A DNA stretch of 14,929 nucleotides, from positions 1 through 14,929 of the forward strand of contig VSOD01000052.1 of the NCBI GenBank assembly GCA_009774655.1, given 5' to 3'. Below, one piece after another: positions 1-7,402 of this stretch. The notes under the pieces were generated by a model, which was given only the letters and a program-made list of their open reading frames with translations, did no database searches and was not told the origin of the DNA. A program made the translations under genes and the position numbers. This DNA is from Lachnospiraceae bacterium. GTDB taxonomy: Bacteria > Bacillota_A > Clostridia > Lachnospirales > Lachnospiraceae. The first letter of the stretch is position 1, and the number at the start of each line of letters is the position of its first letter.

Positions 1-1846
1 GATAGATCGTGGAACCGTCTGTTTCCGTATCCGCCTCATCCGGCAGATAAATCGCAGAATCGTCTGTTTCAGCAGCAGCCTCATTCGGCAGATACGTTGC
101 CGCCTCTTCGTGCGCCATGTCCGGTTCGACCATTTCTTCCGGTATGACATACGTTGTCGATTCCTCGGTATTACTGTCTGTCCCCGGCACAGCACTTTGC
201 ACAGCTTCCGCTTCCTGCTCGACCTGCTGCGGCTCTTCTATGCCCCATTCATTTTTCCCGTCAAAGGCAAAAGGCTTTTTCGCGCTCTCGTAAGTTTCGT
301 CTTCTTCCCACTCCGTCCTCCCGTCAAAAGCAAAGGGATCCTTCTCACTGCGCTTTATGCTGCTTTCCTGCTCCTCTTCCGTCTGCGGCGCTCCTTCGAT
401 TTCTCCTGTGACGCCCTCCGTTCCCTCTATATAGTCTGTATCCTTCTCCATATCCTCTCCCGACGGAAAATATTCGTGCTGCGTCACTTCCGCCGTCGCA
501 AGACCCATATACTCCCGGAGCTGCCCGTTCTTTCCATAGGTGCCAAGGGGCACCACCGACCGGCCCGCGTCCACCAGCGCTGCCGCTTCTTCATAGGAAA
601 CCGTACAGAATCTGCCCACCTCCTGATCGGAAGCAACCTGATAAATGATCAGATTCTTTTTGTTCCCTTCCTCCGTCGTATAACCGCTTATCCCGGCTAT
701 GGAATCGGGCAGCATGATCCGCTTATCCTCCGTCATCACATAGATCGTCCCGCCGTCCCATGTGCCGCCGACAAACTGCGGATTCTTCGTGAAGACAAGC
801 ACAGAAGCAGCCGTAATCAGAATAAGCACCGCTGCCACCGCAGCGCCAAGTACTCTCGGTTTCTCGGCAATACAGCGGATCCGTTCCTTTACGCTTCTGC
901 CCGATCCGGTCATGGTCGTCGCCGTACAGGCAAAATCCGAAAACCTTCCCCTGCCGGTAATGATAGACAACAGCGTCTTCCCGTAACCGATCCGCTCCTG
1001 CTCTCCTAACAATAACAGCGCCCCTTCGTCACAGGCAAGCTCACAGTCCCTTTTGGACAGCACCGCCGCCGCCCATACAAGCGGGTGAAACCAATAACAT
1101 AATAAAAGCATGTTGCGGAGAAATGACCAGAATCCGTCACCGTGCCTTTTGTGGCAGATCTCGTGGGTGAGCACATGACACAGCCTGTCTTCCTCCCCGA
1201 TAACAGCCTCCGGCAGGTAAACGGCCTCCAATCCCGGTATCCCGTACAGACACGGAGACACCAGCTCCTTCACCGCGTAAACTCTGCCCCTGCGCAGACT
1301 CGCCAAAACCTTGGGATGCAGCCTGCCCGTCACCCCTTCCGGCAGCACGAAGTCCCGCCGCTCGCGGCGCAGCTTACGGCAGAAGCGCAGATTAACGGCA
1401 GCCATCCACACCGCCATCACGCCCATACCGCCAAACCAGATCCACCGCAGGATATCCAGCCACGTAAATCCGACGGATCCGGCCAGAAAAATACTCGTCG
1501 GTCCGTCTGCCCCACCTATATACTCCATCTCCTCTTCCAGCACATTCTTAATGATCTGCTGACTGACCGGAGAATTCATATTCATGGTGAAACTGACCGG
1601 CTGCTCCAGACGCTCCGTGATATCCCCGAAATCTCCCTCCAGCCTTCTCACCAGATCCATGATGCGAAACTCATCTATTTCTCCCAGCGAAAGATAAAGC
1701 TGCGCGGATACCGGAATGATCAGCCGTATCGCCACCAGCAGCCATAACGCATACTGCAGCCTGTTGCTGATCTTTCCCTTGAAAAAATGCCTGATCAGCA
1801 TAACACATAGAATCAAAACCGAAGCTGTAATAATGATTTCTTTCAT
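1..1846 (-). CDS. BlaR1/MecR1-like M56 membrane metalloprotease, C-terminus beyond window
   Basis: Membrane-embedded zinc protease of the BlaR1/MecR1 (peptidase M56) family. In this family the protein senses an external signal and inactivates the BlaI-type repressor encoded beside it. About 615 residues are visible, and the frame is open at base 1. The ATG at 1846 is preceded by AGAGGGAG at good spacing. Seen: hydrophobic segments near residues 1-20, 28-50, 120-150 and 332-353; the zinc motif HEICH at 228-232; and ELACDE, whose E269 is the expected third ligand. After the last membrane segment comes only about 90 residues of ordinary sequence, then a long acidic tail with repeats at 504-530 (PFAFDG, period 21) and from 585 on (YLP[ND]EA, period 15). 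No SxxK/SxN/KTG penicillin-binding module is visible, so beta-lactam sensing is not supported. A GGADGPTSIF motif lies at residues 111-120. The gene follows the BlaI-like repressor by 70 bases, probably in one transcript. Confidence 0.9.
   Translation of the reverse strand, partial: MKEIIITASVLILCVMLIRHFFKGKISNRLQYALWLLVAIRLIIPVSAQLYLSLGEIDEFRIMDLVRRLEGDFGDITERLEQPVSFTMNMNSPVSQQIIKNVLEEEMEYIGGADGPTSIFLAGSVGFTWLDILRWIWFGGMGVMAVWMAAVNLRFCRKLRRERRDFVLPEGVTGRLHPKVLASLRRGRVYAVKELVSPCLYGIPGLEAVYLPEAVIGEEDRLCHVLTHEICHKRHGDGFWSFLRNMLLLCYWFHPLVWAAAVLSKRDCELACDEGALLLLGEQERIGYGKTLLSIITGRGRFSDFACTATTMTGSGRSVKERIRCIAEKPRVLGAAVAAVLILITAASVLVFTKNPQFVGGTWDGGTIYVMTEDKRIMLPDSIAGISGYTTEEGNKKNLIIYQVASDQEVGRFCTVSYEEAAALVDAGRSVVPLGTYGKNGQLREYMGLATAEVTQHEYFPSGEDMEKDTDYIEGTEGVTGEIEGAPQTEEEQESSIKRSEKDPFAFDGRTEWEEDETYESAKKPFAFDGKNEWGIEEPQQVEQEAEAVQSAVPGTDSNTEESTTYVIPEEMVEPDMAHEEAATYLPNEAAAETDDSAIYLPDEADTETDGSTIY
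2..94 (-). repeat. 15-residue tandem repeats in M56 protein tail
   Basis: Within the M56 gene, the peptides starting YLPNEAAAETDDSA and YLPDEADTETDGST follow each other at exactly 45 bp. A third copy begins with Y615 at the window edge. At DNA level cgtctgttt recurs at 16 and 61, and cggcagata at 41 and 86. Copies are similar but not identical, so they look like an ageing in-frame expansion, not an assembly error. Confidence 0.75.
257..337 (-). repeat. 21-residue repeat in M56 protein tail
   Basis: Two copies of PFAFDG[RK][TN]EW start at residues 504 and 525 of the M56 protein, 63 bp apart in the DNA (cccgtcaaaagcaaaggg and cccgtcaaaggcaaaagg). The linker between them is acidic. This unit is unrelated to the YLPDEA repeat nearer the window edge, so the tail contains at least two repeat types. 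Confidence 0.7.
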
Positions 1847-1916
1847 AATATCTCCCTCTTTCCCGTGCCTGTTCCCGTCCTGCCCTGCGGCTCATATCCT
1901 TTCGATACAGGCGCGG

Positions 1917-2372
1917 TTATCCTTTCTTCCTGGCCTGCTCCAAAATATCGTACAACTCCTGGATCTCCTGCTCTGACAGGGCCTGATCCGCCACCATGGC
2001 ATTCACCATCATGCCGAGGCTGCCGCGGTATACCTTTTCCAGAAAACCGCGCGTCTCCTGCATGGAGACCTCCTCCCTCGATACAAGCGGATAGAAGACC
2101 TTGGCCCTGCCGCCCTGTCTGTGCGCGACGGCCTCCTTCTTCTCCATACGGCCCAGCATGGTAATGATAATATGCTTATCCCAGCCCGTCTCGTTCTCCA
2201 GACTGGCCGTCAACTCGGTGATCGTACTTTCGCCGCTCTCCCACAGACTGTTCATGATCTTCCATTCTCCGTCCGATAGACTGACCTTTCCCATCCTGAT
2301 ATCCATTCCTTTCATTTCACAAAGGCATAAAAAATACTGCCCGATTTTTGACTGCCAATTTTTGGTATACAT
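1917..2372 (-). CDS. BlaI/MecI-family winged-helix repressor
   Basis: DNA-binding repressor of the BlaI/MecI/CopY family. In known members a dimer binds the promoter of its own operon and is cleaved when the partner M56 protease is activated. The family start is recognisable at LSDGEWKIMNSLWE, followed by the recognition-helix region (TELTASLENETGWDKHIIITML) as two consecutive parts, the wing GGRAKVFYPLV, and a helical C-terminal dimerisation part rich in E and Q. The start at 2372 has AAAGAGG seven bases upstream and fits a promoter about 20 bases away, but it adds about 26 residues (MYTKNWQSKIGQYF...) before the usual family start. Starts at ATGs near residues 20-27 are possible, though their ribosome binding sites are worse. 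It lies 70 bases before the M56 gene and is likely autoregulated with it. Confidence 0.92.
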   Translation of the reverse strand: MYTKNWQSKIGQYFLCLCEMKGMDIRMGKVSLSDGEWKIMNSLWESGESTITELTASLENETGWDKHIIITMLGRMEKKEAVAHRQGGRAKVFYPLVSREEVSMQETRGFLEKVYRGSLGMMVNAMVADQALSEQEIQELYDILEQARKKG

Positions 2373-2392
2373 CCGTTTACCTCTTTAACCGC

Positions 2393-2421
2393 ATGTTACA
2401 CCAAAGGTATACGTCTGTCAA
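2393..2421 (-). promoter_or_regulatory. Promoter of the repressor/protease operon
   Basis: On the minus strand, TTGACA (2421-2416) and TAACAT (2398-2393) are separated by exactly 17 bases: a perfect -35 and a fair -10. The predicted transcript starts only about 15-20 bases before the ATG at 2372, just enough for the AAAGAGG site. GTATAC, itself a palindrome, occurs inside the spacer (2407-2412) and again over the start codon (2365-2370), so BlaI-type binding here is plausible. I cannot assign a classical BlaI box with certainty. Confidence 0.75.
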
Positions 2422-2430
2422 CCTTTTTAT

Positions 2431-2471
2431 AAAAAAAAGGACTGCCGCAGTCTACTCTGCTTCAGTCCTTT
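2431..2471 (-). terminator. Intrinsic terminator after the small membrane protein gene
   Basis: Minus-strand stem AAAGGACTG / CAGTCCTTT (2471-2463 with 2444-2436), with inner pairing GCAG/CTGC around a six-base loop, followed at once by a run of eight T. It lies 54 bases beyond the stop of the 2525-2998 gene. It also separates the ackA-side transcript from the repressor promoter. Confidence 0.85.
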
Positions 2472-2524
2472 GATCTGTTGCTGCTATTTCTTTTTCTGTC
2501 GGCCGGTATCCGCCAAAACCGGAT

Positions 2525-2998
2525 CTACGGCATTACCCCACCATACTTCTGGTACAGTTCCTGCAGCTTCCGGATATCCTCTTCGGAAACGCTCTCCTGC
2601 AGATATTCCTGAACCTCCGCGATGGATTCGCTGTTAACGCCGTCCCCCACGATTTCCAGGCAGTCGGATATCGTCTCGCTGTCGGCATATTTCCCGATGA
2701 TCGCCTCAGCCTCTTTCTTATCCGATTCTTCCATATTACCCACGATCTCCTTCGCCTTCTCGGCGGCCTGTTGATCACCGGAACTTTCCAGTGCCTTCTG
2801 CACGGCCTGTTCCATAACCGTCTCCGTCACCTTTTTGGTTACCGCGGATTTAATCCCGCCCGTGAGCTTATCCGTCGAAAAAACACCGCTTACCAGACCG
2901 GACAAAACGATCAGACATACCACAATAAGAATACTGAGAAAGATGATCTTTCCCATGCCTTTTTTCTTTCTTCTCCGTCCATTCTTCCGTCTGCTCAT
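2525..2998 (-). CDS. Small membrane-anchored acidic protein, unknown function
   Basis: I do not recognise the family. The 157-residue product has a strongly basic start (SRRKNGRRRKKK), one hydrophobic segment at about residues 17-38, and then about 115 mostly charged, helix-prone residues rich in E, K, S and A. This predicts a single-pass protein with the C-terminal part outside the cell (positive-inside rule). The distal half reads like repeated short helices (EAEAIIGKYADSETI, EIVGDGVNSESIAEV, EYLQESVSEEDI). I chose the ATG at 2998 because AAGGGG lies six bases upstream; an in-frame ATG at 3025 has no such site. It follows ackA by 66 bases on the same strand without a visible promoter, so it is probably co-transcribed, and it ends at a strong terminator. 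Confidence 0.72.
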   Translation of the reverse strand: MSRRKNGRRRKKKGMGKIIFLSILIVVCLIVLSGLVSGVFSTDKLTGGIKSAVTKKVTETVMEQAVQKALESSGDQQAAEKAKEIVGNMEESDKKEAEAIIGKYADSETISDCLEIVGDGVNSESIAEVQEYLQESVSEEDIRKLQELYQKYGGVMP

Positions 2999-3064
2999 AC
3001 AATTCCCCTTTTCCACCAGTCTCATCAGGCAGCAGCCTTATGCTGATCCACCATGTCTGGTTTG

Positions 3065-4264
3065 TCACTGTTTTACCAGGCGCACGGTCTCTCTCGCGAT
3101 CGCAAGCTCCTCATTCGTGGGGATCACCATCACCGTGACTTTTGCTCCCTCGTCGGACAGGATCACTTCTTCGCCGCGCAGCTTATTTTTCTCCGGGTCG
3201 ATATTCGTTCCCAGATACCCGATATACTTGCCGATTTCCGCTCTGGCCTGGGCGTTATTCTCTCCCACGCCGGCCGTAAATACGATCGCGTCAACGCCGT
3301 TCATCGCCGCCACATACGCGCCGATATATTTGCCCACACGATACCCGTAAGTCTCCAATGCAGTCCTGGCCGCTTCATTGCCTGCCTGCGCCGCGTCGCC
3401 CAGATCACGGAAATCACTGGAAACACCGCCGGACAGCCCCAGTACGCCGGACTTCTTGTTGCAGATATTGATCACTTCTTCCGCACTGATACCTTCCTTC
3501 TGCGCGATAAAAGTAACGATCGCCGGATCCAGATCGCCGGACCGTGTGCCCATGATCAGGCCCTCCAGCGGAGTCAGCCCCATGGAAGTATCCACGGATT
3601 CTCCATACTGCACCGCAGATACGGAAGCGCCGTTGCCGAGATGGCATACGATGATCTTCAGATCCTTAATGTCCCTGCCCAGCAGCTCCGCCGCCCTTTT
3701 GGATACGAAATCGTGGCTTGTGCCGTGGAAGCCGTAACGGCGCACCTTGTACTTCTCATAATAAGATAAGGGCAGGCCGTACAGATATGCCTTCTTCGGC
3801 ATCGTCTGATGAAATGCCGTGTCGAATACACCCACCATCGGCACATCCGGCATGATCTCCCGGCAGGAGTTAATGCCGATCAGATTCGCCGGGTTGTGAA
3901 GCGGCGCCAGATCGTTGCACTGCTCGATCACTGCCAAAACCTCGTCGTCCAGCACCACAGAACCGGCAAACCGCTCGCCGCCGTGTACGATGCGGTGTCC
4001 AACCGCATCAATCTCCTCCAGAGAAGTGATCACACCCACCTGCGGATCCGTCAGCTTCTCGATCACCAGCTGCACCGCTTTCGTGTGATTCGGCATATCT
4101 ATCTCGCTCTTTACCTTCTCACCGCCCGCAGGCTGATGTACGATCGCACTTCCGTCAATCCCGATCCTCTCACATAACCCCTTTGCCAATACCTCCTCCG
4201 AATCGCTGTTGATCAGCTGGTACTTTAACGAAGAAGAACCACAGTTAATCACCAAAACATTCAT
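3065..4264 (-). CDS. ackA: Acetate kinase
   Basis: Cytoplasmic acetate kinase (EC 2.7.2.1). It interconverts acetyl phosphate plus ADP and acetate plus ATP, the ATP-yielding last step of acetate fermentation. The 399-residue length is typical. Seen: NCGSSSLK at 7-14; HRIVHGGERF with R91; D148 in GVFDTAFH; H180 in YGFHGTSH; LGNGASV; MGTRSGD with R241; GVGENN; and E384 in NEELAIAR. These fall on the same numbers as the catalytic and substrate residues of the well-studied Methanosarcina enzyme, as I recall them. An in-frame GTG at 4270 lies five bases after AAAGGGG and could be used, but the ATG at 4264 matches the family's start. No phosphotransacetylase gene is adjacent. It lies 71 bases after proS and is probably read through from it. 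Confidence 0.97.
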   Translation of the reverse strand: MNVLVINCGSSSLKYQLINSDSEEVLAKGLCERIGIDGSAIVHQPAGGEKVKSEIDMPNHTKAVQLVIEKLTDPQVGVITSLEEIDAVGHRIVHGGERFAGSVVLDDEVLAVIEQCNDLAPLHNPANLIGINSCREIMPDVPMVGVFDTAFHQTMPKKAYLYGLPLSYYEKYKVRRYGFHGTSHDFVSKRAAELLGRDIKDLKIIVCHLGNGASVSAVQYGESVDTSMGLTPLEGLIMGTRSGDLDPAIVTFIAQKEGISAEEVINICNKKSGVLGLSGGVSSDFRDLGDAAQAGNEAARTALETYGYRVGKYIGAYVAAMNGVDAIVFTAGVGENNAQARAEIGKYIGYLGTNIDPEKNKLRGEEVILSDEGAKVTVMVIPTNEELAIARETVRLVKQ

Positions 4265-4335
4265 TTCCACTTCAACCCCTTTACTTTTTATTTTTTATTG
4301 ATCTTATTCCGGGATGCCCTGAAAAGAGCCGCCGC

Positions 4336-5766
4336 TTAGTACGCGCGTCCCCAGTAAACCATCTTCTTCGCAGGCTTACCGCAGCAGACGCACACATCCC
4401 CGATCGTCTCCTGCTCAAAAGGCATACAACGGCTGGTGACCGCGAGCTCTTCCTTGATCTTATCCTCGCAGTCCTGCTCTCCGCACCACATCGCCTTCAC
4501 GAAACCGGATTTCTCCGTAAACAGGCGGCGGAACTCTTCCATATTCTCTGCCGTGTAAGTGTGCTCATCCCTGTGCGCCCGGGCACGCTCCAGCATTTCC
4601 GTCTGCATCTTCTCCAGTATCTCTCCCGCCTTCGTCTCCAGTTCGTCCAAAGATACCTCGATCTTTTCCCTCGTATCACGACGGCAGATCACGCACTTGT
4701 TCGCCTCGATATCCTTAGGCCCGATCTCCACACGGATCGGAATTCCCCGCATCTCCTGCTCGGAGAACTTCCAGCCGGGACTCTTATCCGCATCGTCCAC
4801 TTTCACACGGAAGCTGCCAAGCCTGTCTCTCAACTCATAAGCCTTATCCAGCACGCCTTCTTTTTTCTGCTGAACAGGAATGATCATAATCTGTACAGGT
4901 GCGATCCGGGGAGGCAGTACCAGGCCGGAGTTGTCGCCGTGCACCATAATCAGCGCACCGATCAGGCGCGTGGATGCGCCCCATGAAGTCTGGTGCACAT
5001 ATTTCAATGTATTGTCCTTATCCGTATACTGGATGCCGAAAGCCTTCGCAAAGCCGTCTCCGAAGTTATGGCTGGTGCCGGACTGCAGTGCCTTACCGTC
5101 ATGCATCAACGCCTCGATCGTATAAGTCGCCGTAGCGCCCGCGAATTTCTCCTTCTCCGTCTTCTGACCCTTGATCACAGGAATCGCCAGCACCTGCTCA
5201 CAGAAATCGGCGTAGACATTCAACATCTGCACCGTTCTCTCCTCCGCTTCCTCAGCCGTGGCATGAGCGGTGTGACCCTCCTGCCACAAGAACTCACGGC
5301 TGCGCAGGAAAGGTCTCGTCTCCTTCTCCCAGCGCACGACAGAACACCACTGGTTGCATACCTGAGGCAGATCACGGTAAGACTGCACCACATTCTTATA
5401 ATAATCACAGAAAAGCGTCTCGGATGTAGGCCTTACGCAAAGCCGCTCCTGCAGGGGCTGCATACCGCCATGCGTCACCCATGCCACTTCCGGTGCAAAG
5501 CCCTCCACATGGTCCTTCTCCTTATTCAGGAGGCTTTCCGAAATAAACATGGGCAGATAGACATTCTGCACGCCCGTCGCCTTAAACATATCATCCATCT
5601 GCTTCTGGATCAGCTCCCAGATGGCATAACCTGCCGGCTTAAATACCATGCATCCTTTAATGCTCGTGTAGTCTAAAAGCTCTGCCTTCTTGACCACGTC
5701 CGTATACCACTGCGCGAAATCATCTTCCATGGAAGTGATCGCTTCTACTAACTTCCTGTCAGCCAT
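4336..5766 (-). CDS. proS: Prolyl-tRNA synthetase, short type 3 form
   Basis: Class II aminoacyl-tRNA synthetase that charges tRNA-Pro. The 476-residue protein lacks the long editing insertion of the bacterial type and has the archaeal/eukaryotic-like C-terminal extension ending in Tyr (YWGRAY). Seen: the proline-site loop RPTSET (112-117); motif 2 around RWEKETRPFLRSREF (145-159); GTSHNFG (230-236); motif 3 GASTRLIGAL (263-272); an anticodon-binding domain from about 285; and cysteines C428, C433, C459 and C461/C462 of the zinc-binding tail. The ATG at 5766 has AAAGGATGAAGG upstream. Expression is controlled by the T-box leader just upstream, so the gene should rise when uncharged tRNA-Pro accumulates. 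No terminator is evident before ackA. Confidence 0.97.
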   Translation of the reverse strand: MADRKLVEAITSMEDDFAQWYTDVVKKAELLDYTSIKGCMVFKPAGYAIWELIQKQMDDMFKATGVQNVYLPMFISESLLNKEKDHVEGFAPEVAWVTHGGMQPLQERLCVRPTSETLFCDYYKNVVQSYRDLPQVCNQWCSVVRWEKETRPFLRSREFLWQEGHTAHATAEEAEERTVQMLNVYADFCEQVLAIPVIKGQKTEKEKFAGATATYTIEALMHDGKALQSGTSHNFGDGFAKAFGIQYTDKDNTLKYVHQTSWGASTRLIGALIMVHGDNSGLVLPPRIAPVQIMIIPVQQKKEGVLDKAYELRDRLGSFRVKVDDADKSPGWKFSEQEMRGIPIRVEIGPKDIEANKCVICRRDTREKIEVSLDELETKAGEILEKMQTEMLERARAHRDEHTYTAENMEEFRRLFTEKSGFVKAMWCGEQDCEDKIKEELAVTSRCMPFEQETIGDVCVCCGKPAKKMVYWGRAY

Positions 5767-5846
5767 TTTACCTTCATCCTTTCTGCTTTTTATTTTTTAT
5801 TCTCTGCTTTCTTTCCGGCCGGGCGCATATCCCGCCGGAACACAAC

Positions 5847-5892
5847 AAAAAACGCCGGGATTTCCATCCCGAAAGGGACCGAAATCTCGGCG
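5847..5892 (-). terminator. T-box-controlled terminator
   Basis: Minus strand: CGCCGAGATTTC (5892-5881) pairs with GAAATCCCGGCG (5864-5853) with a single A-C mismatch, an inner TCCC/GGGA pairing in the loop, and then six T (5852-5847). The 5' arm overlaps the end of the T-box sequence, as expected for mutually exclusive terminator and antiterminator folds. Confidence 0.9.
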
Positions 5893-6075
5893 GTACCACC
5901 CTAATTAACGCTTGCGCGCTCCTCTTCTCCTACCGTTATCGCCGGTGCTACGCTGCACTCATCGCACAGGACTCCGAGGCCGGTTCCGAACATCTCCCGT
6001 AAGGATCTTCCACCGCCGATCCTCTCTCTGTCACGTTCCCTGTCCGTACTATTCTCTTCTTCGTCACGTCTGATT
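5847..6075 (-). promoter_or_regulatory. T-box riboswitch leader of proS (tRNA-Pro sensing)
   Basis: On the minus strand the T-box core AGGGTGGTACCG (5902-5891) is followed by the terminator. Upstream, a stem I can be folded: GAACGT (6038-6033) pairs with ATGTTC (5993-5988), and AGGATC (6023-6018) with GATCCT (6007-6002), which encloses the typical GGTGGAA distal loop sequence. AGTA (6050-6047) fits the 5' side of the specifier loop. On the 3' side, GGAACCGG offers CCG (5983-5981), a proline codon, as specifier. The 5' end is set by the predicted promoter and is approximate. Uncharged tRNA should stabilise the antiterminator and let transcription reach proS. The T-box itself is certain; the exact specifier is inferred. 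Confidence 0.93.
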
Positions 6076-6081
6076 TTATTT

Positions 6082-6111
6082 ATTCTAGCCCGTAAGGACG
6101 GCGTTTGTCAA
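6082..6111 (-). promoter_or_regulatory. Promoter of the proS leader
   Basis: Minus strand TTGACA (6111-6106), an 18-base spacer and TAGAAT (6087-6082). This places the transcript start near 6075, immediately before T-box stem I. A small dyad TTGCTGT/ACAGCAA (6120-6139) lies just upstream of the -35. It has no T-run and may simply be chance. Confidence 0.8.
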
Positions 6112-6251
6112 CCGTTATTTTGCTGTCATGTCACAGCAACTTCCCTGCTTCTGTGTGCCTTCCCTGTTTCTCCAGAAGCCTGACCGGACTTTTGCAGCAC
6201 ACCGCCGTAACCGAATGCTTCTCCTGCCGTTTTTGCCTGCATCCCTCTTCT

Positions 6252-7322
6252 TTATACCTTTGTCCTGCGGTATTTCTCCGCATCCCAGTTAAGCAGTTCT
6301 TCCTCCTGTGCATCACTTAAATACTGCATTCTCCGGCCTCTGTTGCCATACTGCACTCTGGCGGCGAAGCTCATCACATTCTCGATCTCCTGCGCCTTCT
6401 TCACACTCTCCGCCAGTATATAGAAATGCCCTTCATAATACACAAGTGTCGGCAAACCATGCGCCTGCATAAAACCCAGAATATCCTGCCTGTCATAATC
6501 CTTCTTTAGCCAAAGCAGCTTCTTGCCTGCGTAGACTACGCAGTCCGGGCAAAAAGCATGTTCCCACATCCCCTGCTCCACAAGACTGCTGCCTGCGTAT
6601 TCCTGCGACAGATAACGGTTTTCCGACAGATAGACAATATTCCCCGCCAGCGCCTCAATCTCTCCGATCACCCTGTAAAGTTCCGTTGCCGCGCGGCATG
6701 CACTGTTATCCAGATCCAAATACTCTGCGATCTTTGCCAACACCTGCTCTGTCTTCTCGATCACCGTATCCCCGTCGTCCCCGCTGACCACCAGTCCGTG
6801 ATTCTGTAAAAAGACGACCGTCCCGTCCGCTCCCTGCGCTTCTTTCGCACGATAGATCTTGTCATAAGCCTCCGCCAGCGCAGCACCCGGCTTCCTGTAA
6901 GGCACAAAGACAGCTTTCGGAAAAAGTTCATGCACAATCTCCTCCGCATCTTCCCGCGCCGTCAGGATATTCACAAGCAGCGGGTGGGAATGCAGCGTAT
7001 ACTTTCCGGTAATCGCATGAAGGAATGTCTCGATAGAAGCGCGTCCTCCCTCGATCTGCGCCTCTTTCAGAAGCTGATTCCCCTTCTCCTCCGTAAATAC
7101 ATCCTCCGCAAAGGGTTCCACATATTCTCTGAAATATTCCACGATCTTCCTGTAATCCACCCTGGAATATCCCACCTGCTCACTCACATCCGCCAGCTGG
7201 AATCCGGAACTTTTAACAAGCATGATATGATCGTCAAGTTTCACGGAAGTATTGCCGCCTCCCGCCTGTGCCAGGTCGTTGCGCATTCCTGCGTATTTTG
7301 ATATTTTGATAAAATCCTGCAT
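6252..7322 (-). CDS. Class II aldolase/adducin-family protein
   Basis: Zinc-dependent class II aldolase-fold enzyme, probably a sugar-phosphate aldolase or epimerase-like enzyme; the substrate cannot be read from the sequence. Seen: phosphate-binding GGGNTSVK (21-28); E98 in SIETFLHAI, at the position of the catalytic acid; the zinc pair HSHP (H111, H113); and the third histidine H175 in QNHGLVVSG. At 356 residues it is longer than L-fuculose-phosphate aldolase (about 215). It resembles the aldolase half of bifunctional rhamnulose-phosphate aldolase/dehydrogenase proteins, but without the dehydrogenase half. The C-terminal 130 residues (VYAGKKLLWLKK, YYEGHFYILAES) form an additional domain. 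The ATG at 7322 follows AAAGGTGGAG. It has no sugar-pathway neighbour; the next gene, proS, has its own promoter, so the enzyme is probably monocistronic. Confidence 0.85.
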   Translation of the reverse strand: MQDFIKISKYAGMRNDLAQAGGGNTSVKLDDHIMLVKSSGFQLADVSEQVGYSRVDYRKIVEYFREYVEPFAEDVFTEEKGNQLLKEAQIEGGRASIETFLHAITGKYTLHSHPLLVNILTAREDAEEIVHELFPKAVFVPYRKPGAALAEAYDKIYRAKEAQGADGTVVFLQNHGLVVSGDDGDTVIEKTEQVLAKIAEYLDLDNSACRAATELYRVIGEIEALAGNIVYLSENRYLSQEYAGSSLVEQGMWEHAFCPDCVVYAGKKLLWLKKDYDRQDILGFMQAHGLPTLVYYEGHFYILAESVKKAQEIENVMSFAARVQYGNRGRRMQYLSDAQEEELLNWDAEKYRRTKV

Positions 7323-7402
7323 GATTCTCCACCTTTCATCCTCAATCTGTTCATCATCTTTTTGACAGCACCTGTATCATCAATCCTGAATACATCATAG
7401 AA

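Noticed and set aside
1..100. 45-bp repeats as a CRISPR array or noncoding satellite
   Set aside because: The period is a multiple of three, the copies stay in frame with the M56 gene, and there are no unique spacers.
110..1747. Plus-strand open frames of 299 and 201 codons
   Set aside because: They lie antisense to the M56 protease gene, read as arginine/histidine/proline-rich sequence without recognisable domains, and have no ribosome binding sites.
1671..1895. Minus-strand 74-codon frame overlapping the M56 start
   Set aside because: It is the same region in another frame. The ATG at 1846 with AGAGGGAG gives the real protein with membrane segments.
1917..2372. Beta-lactam resistance locus
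   Set aside because: The BlaI/M56 pair is present, but there is no beta-lactamase or penicillin-binding protein gene in the window and no sensor domain in the visible part of the M56 protein.
6120..6139. TTGCTGT/ACAGCAA hairpin as terminator of the aldolase gene
   Set aside because: There is no T-run on the minus strand, it is over 110 bases from the stop, and it abuts the proS -35. I see no clear terminator in 6112-6251.
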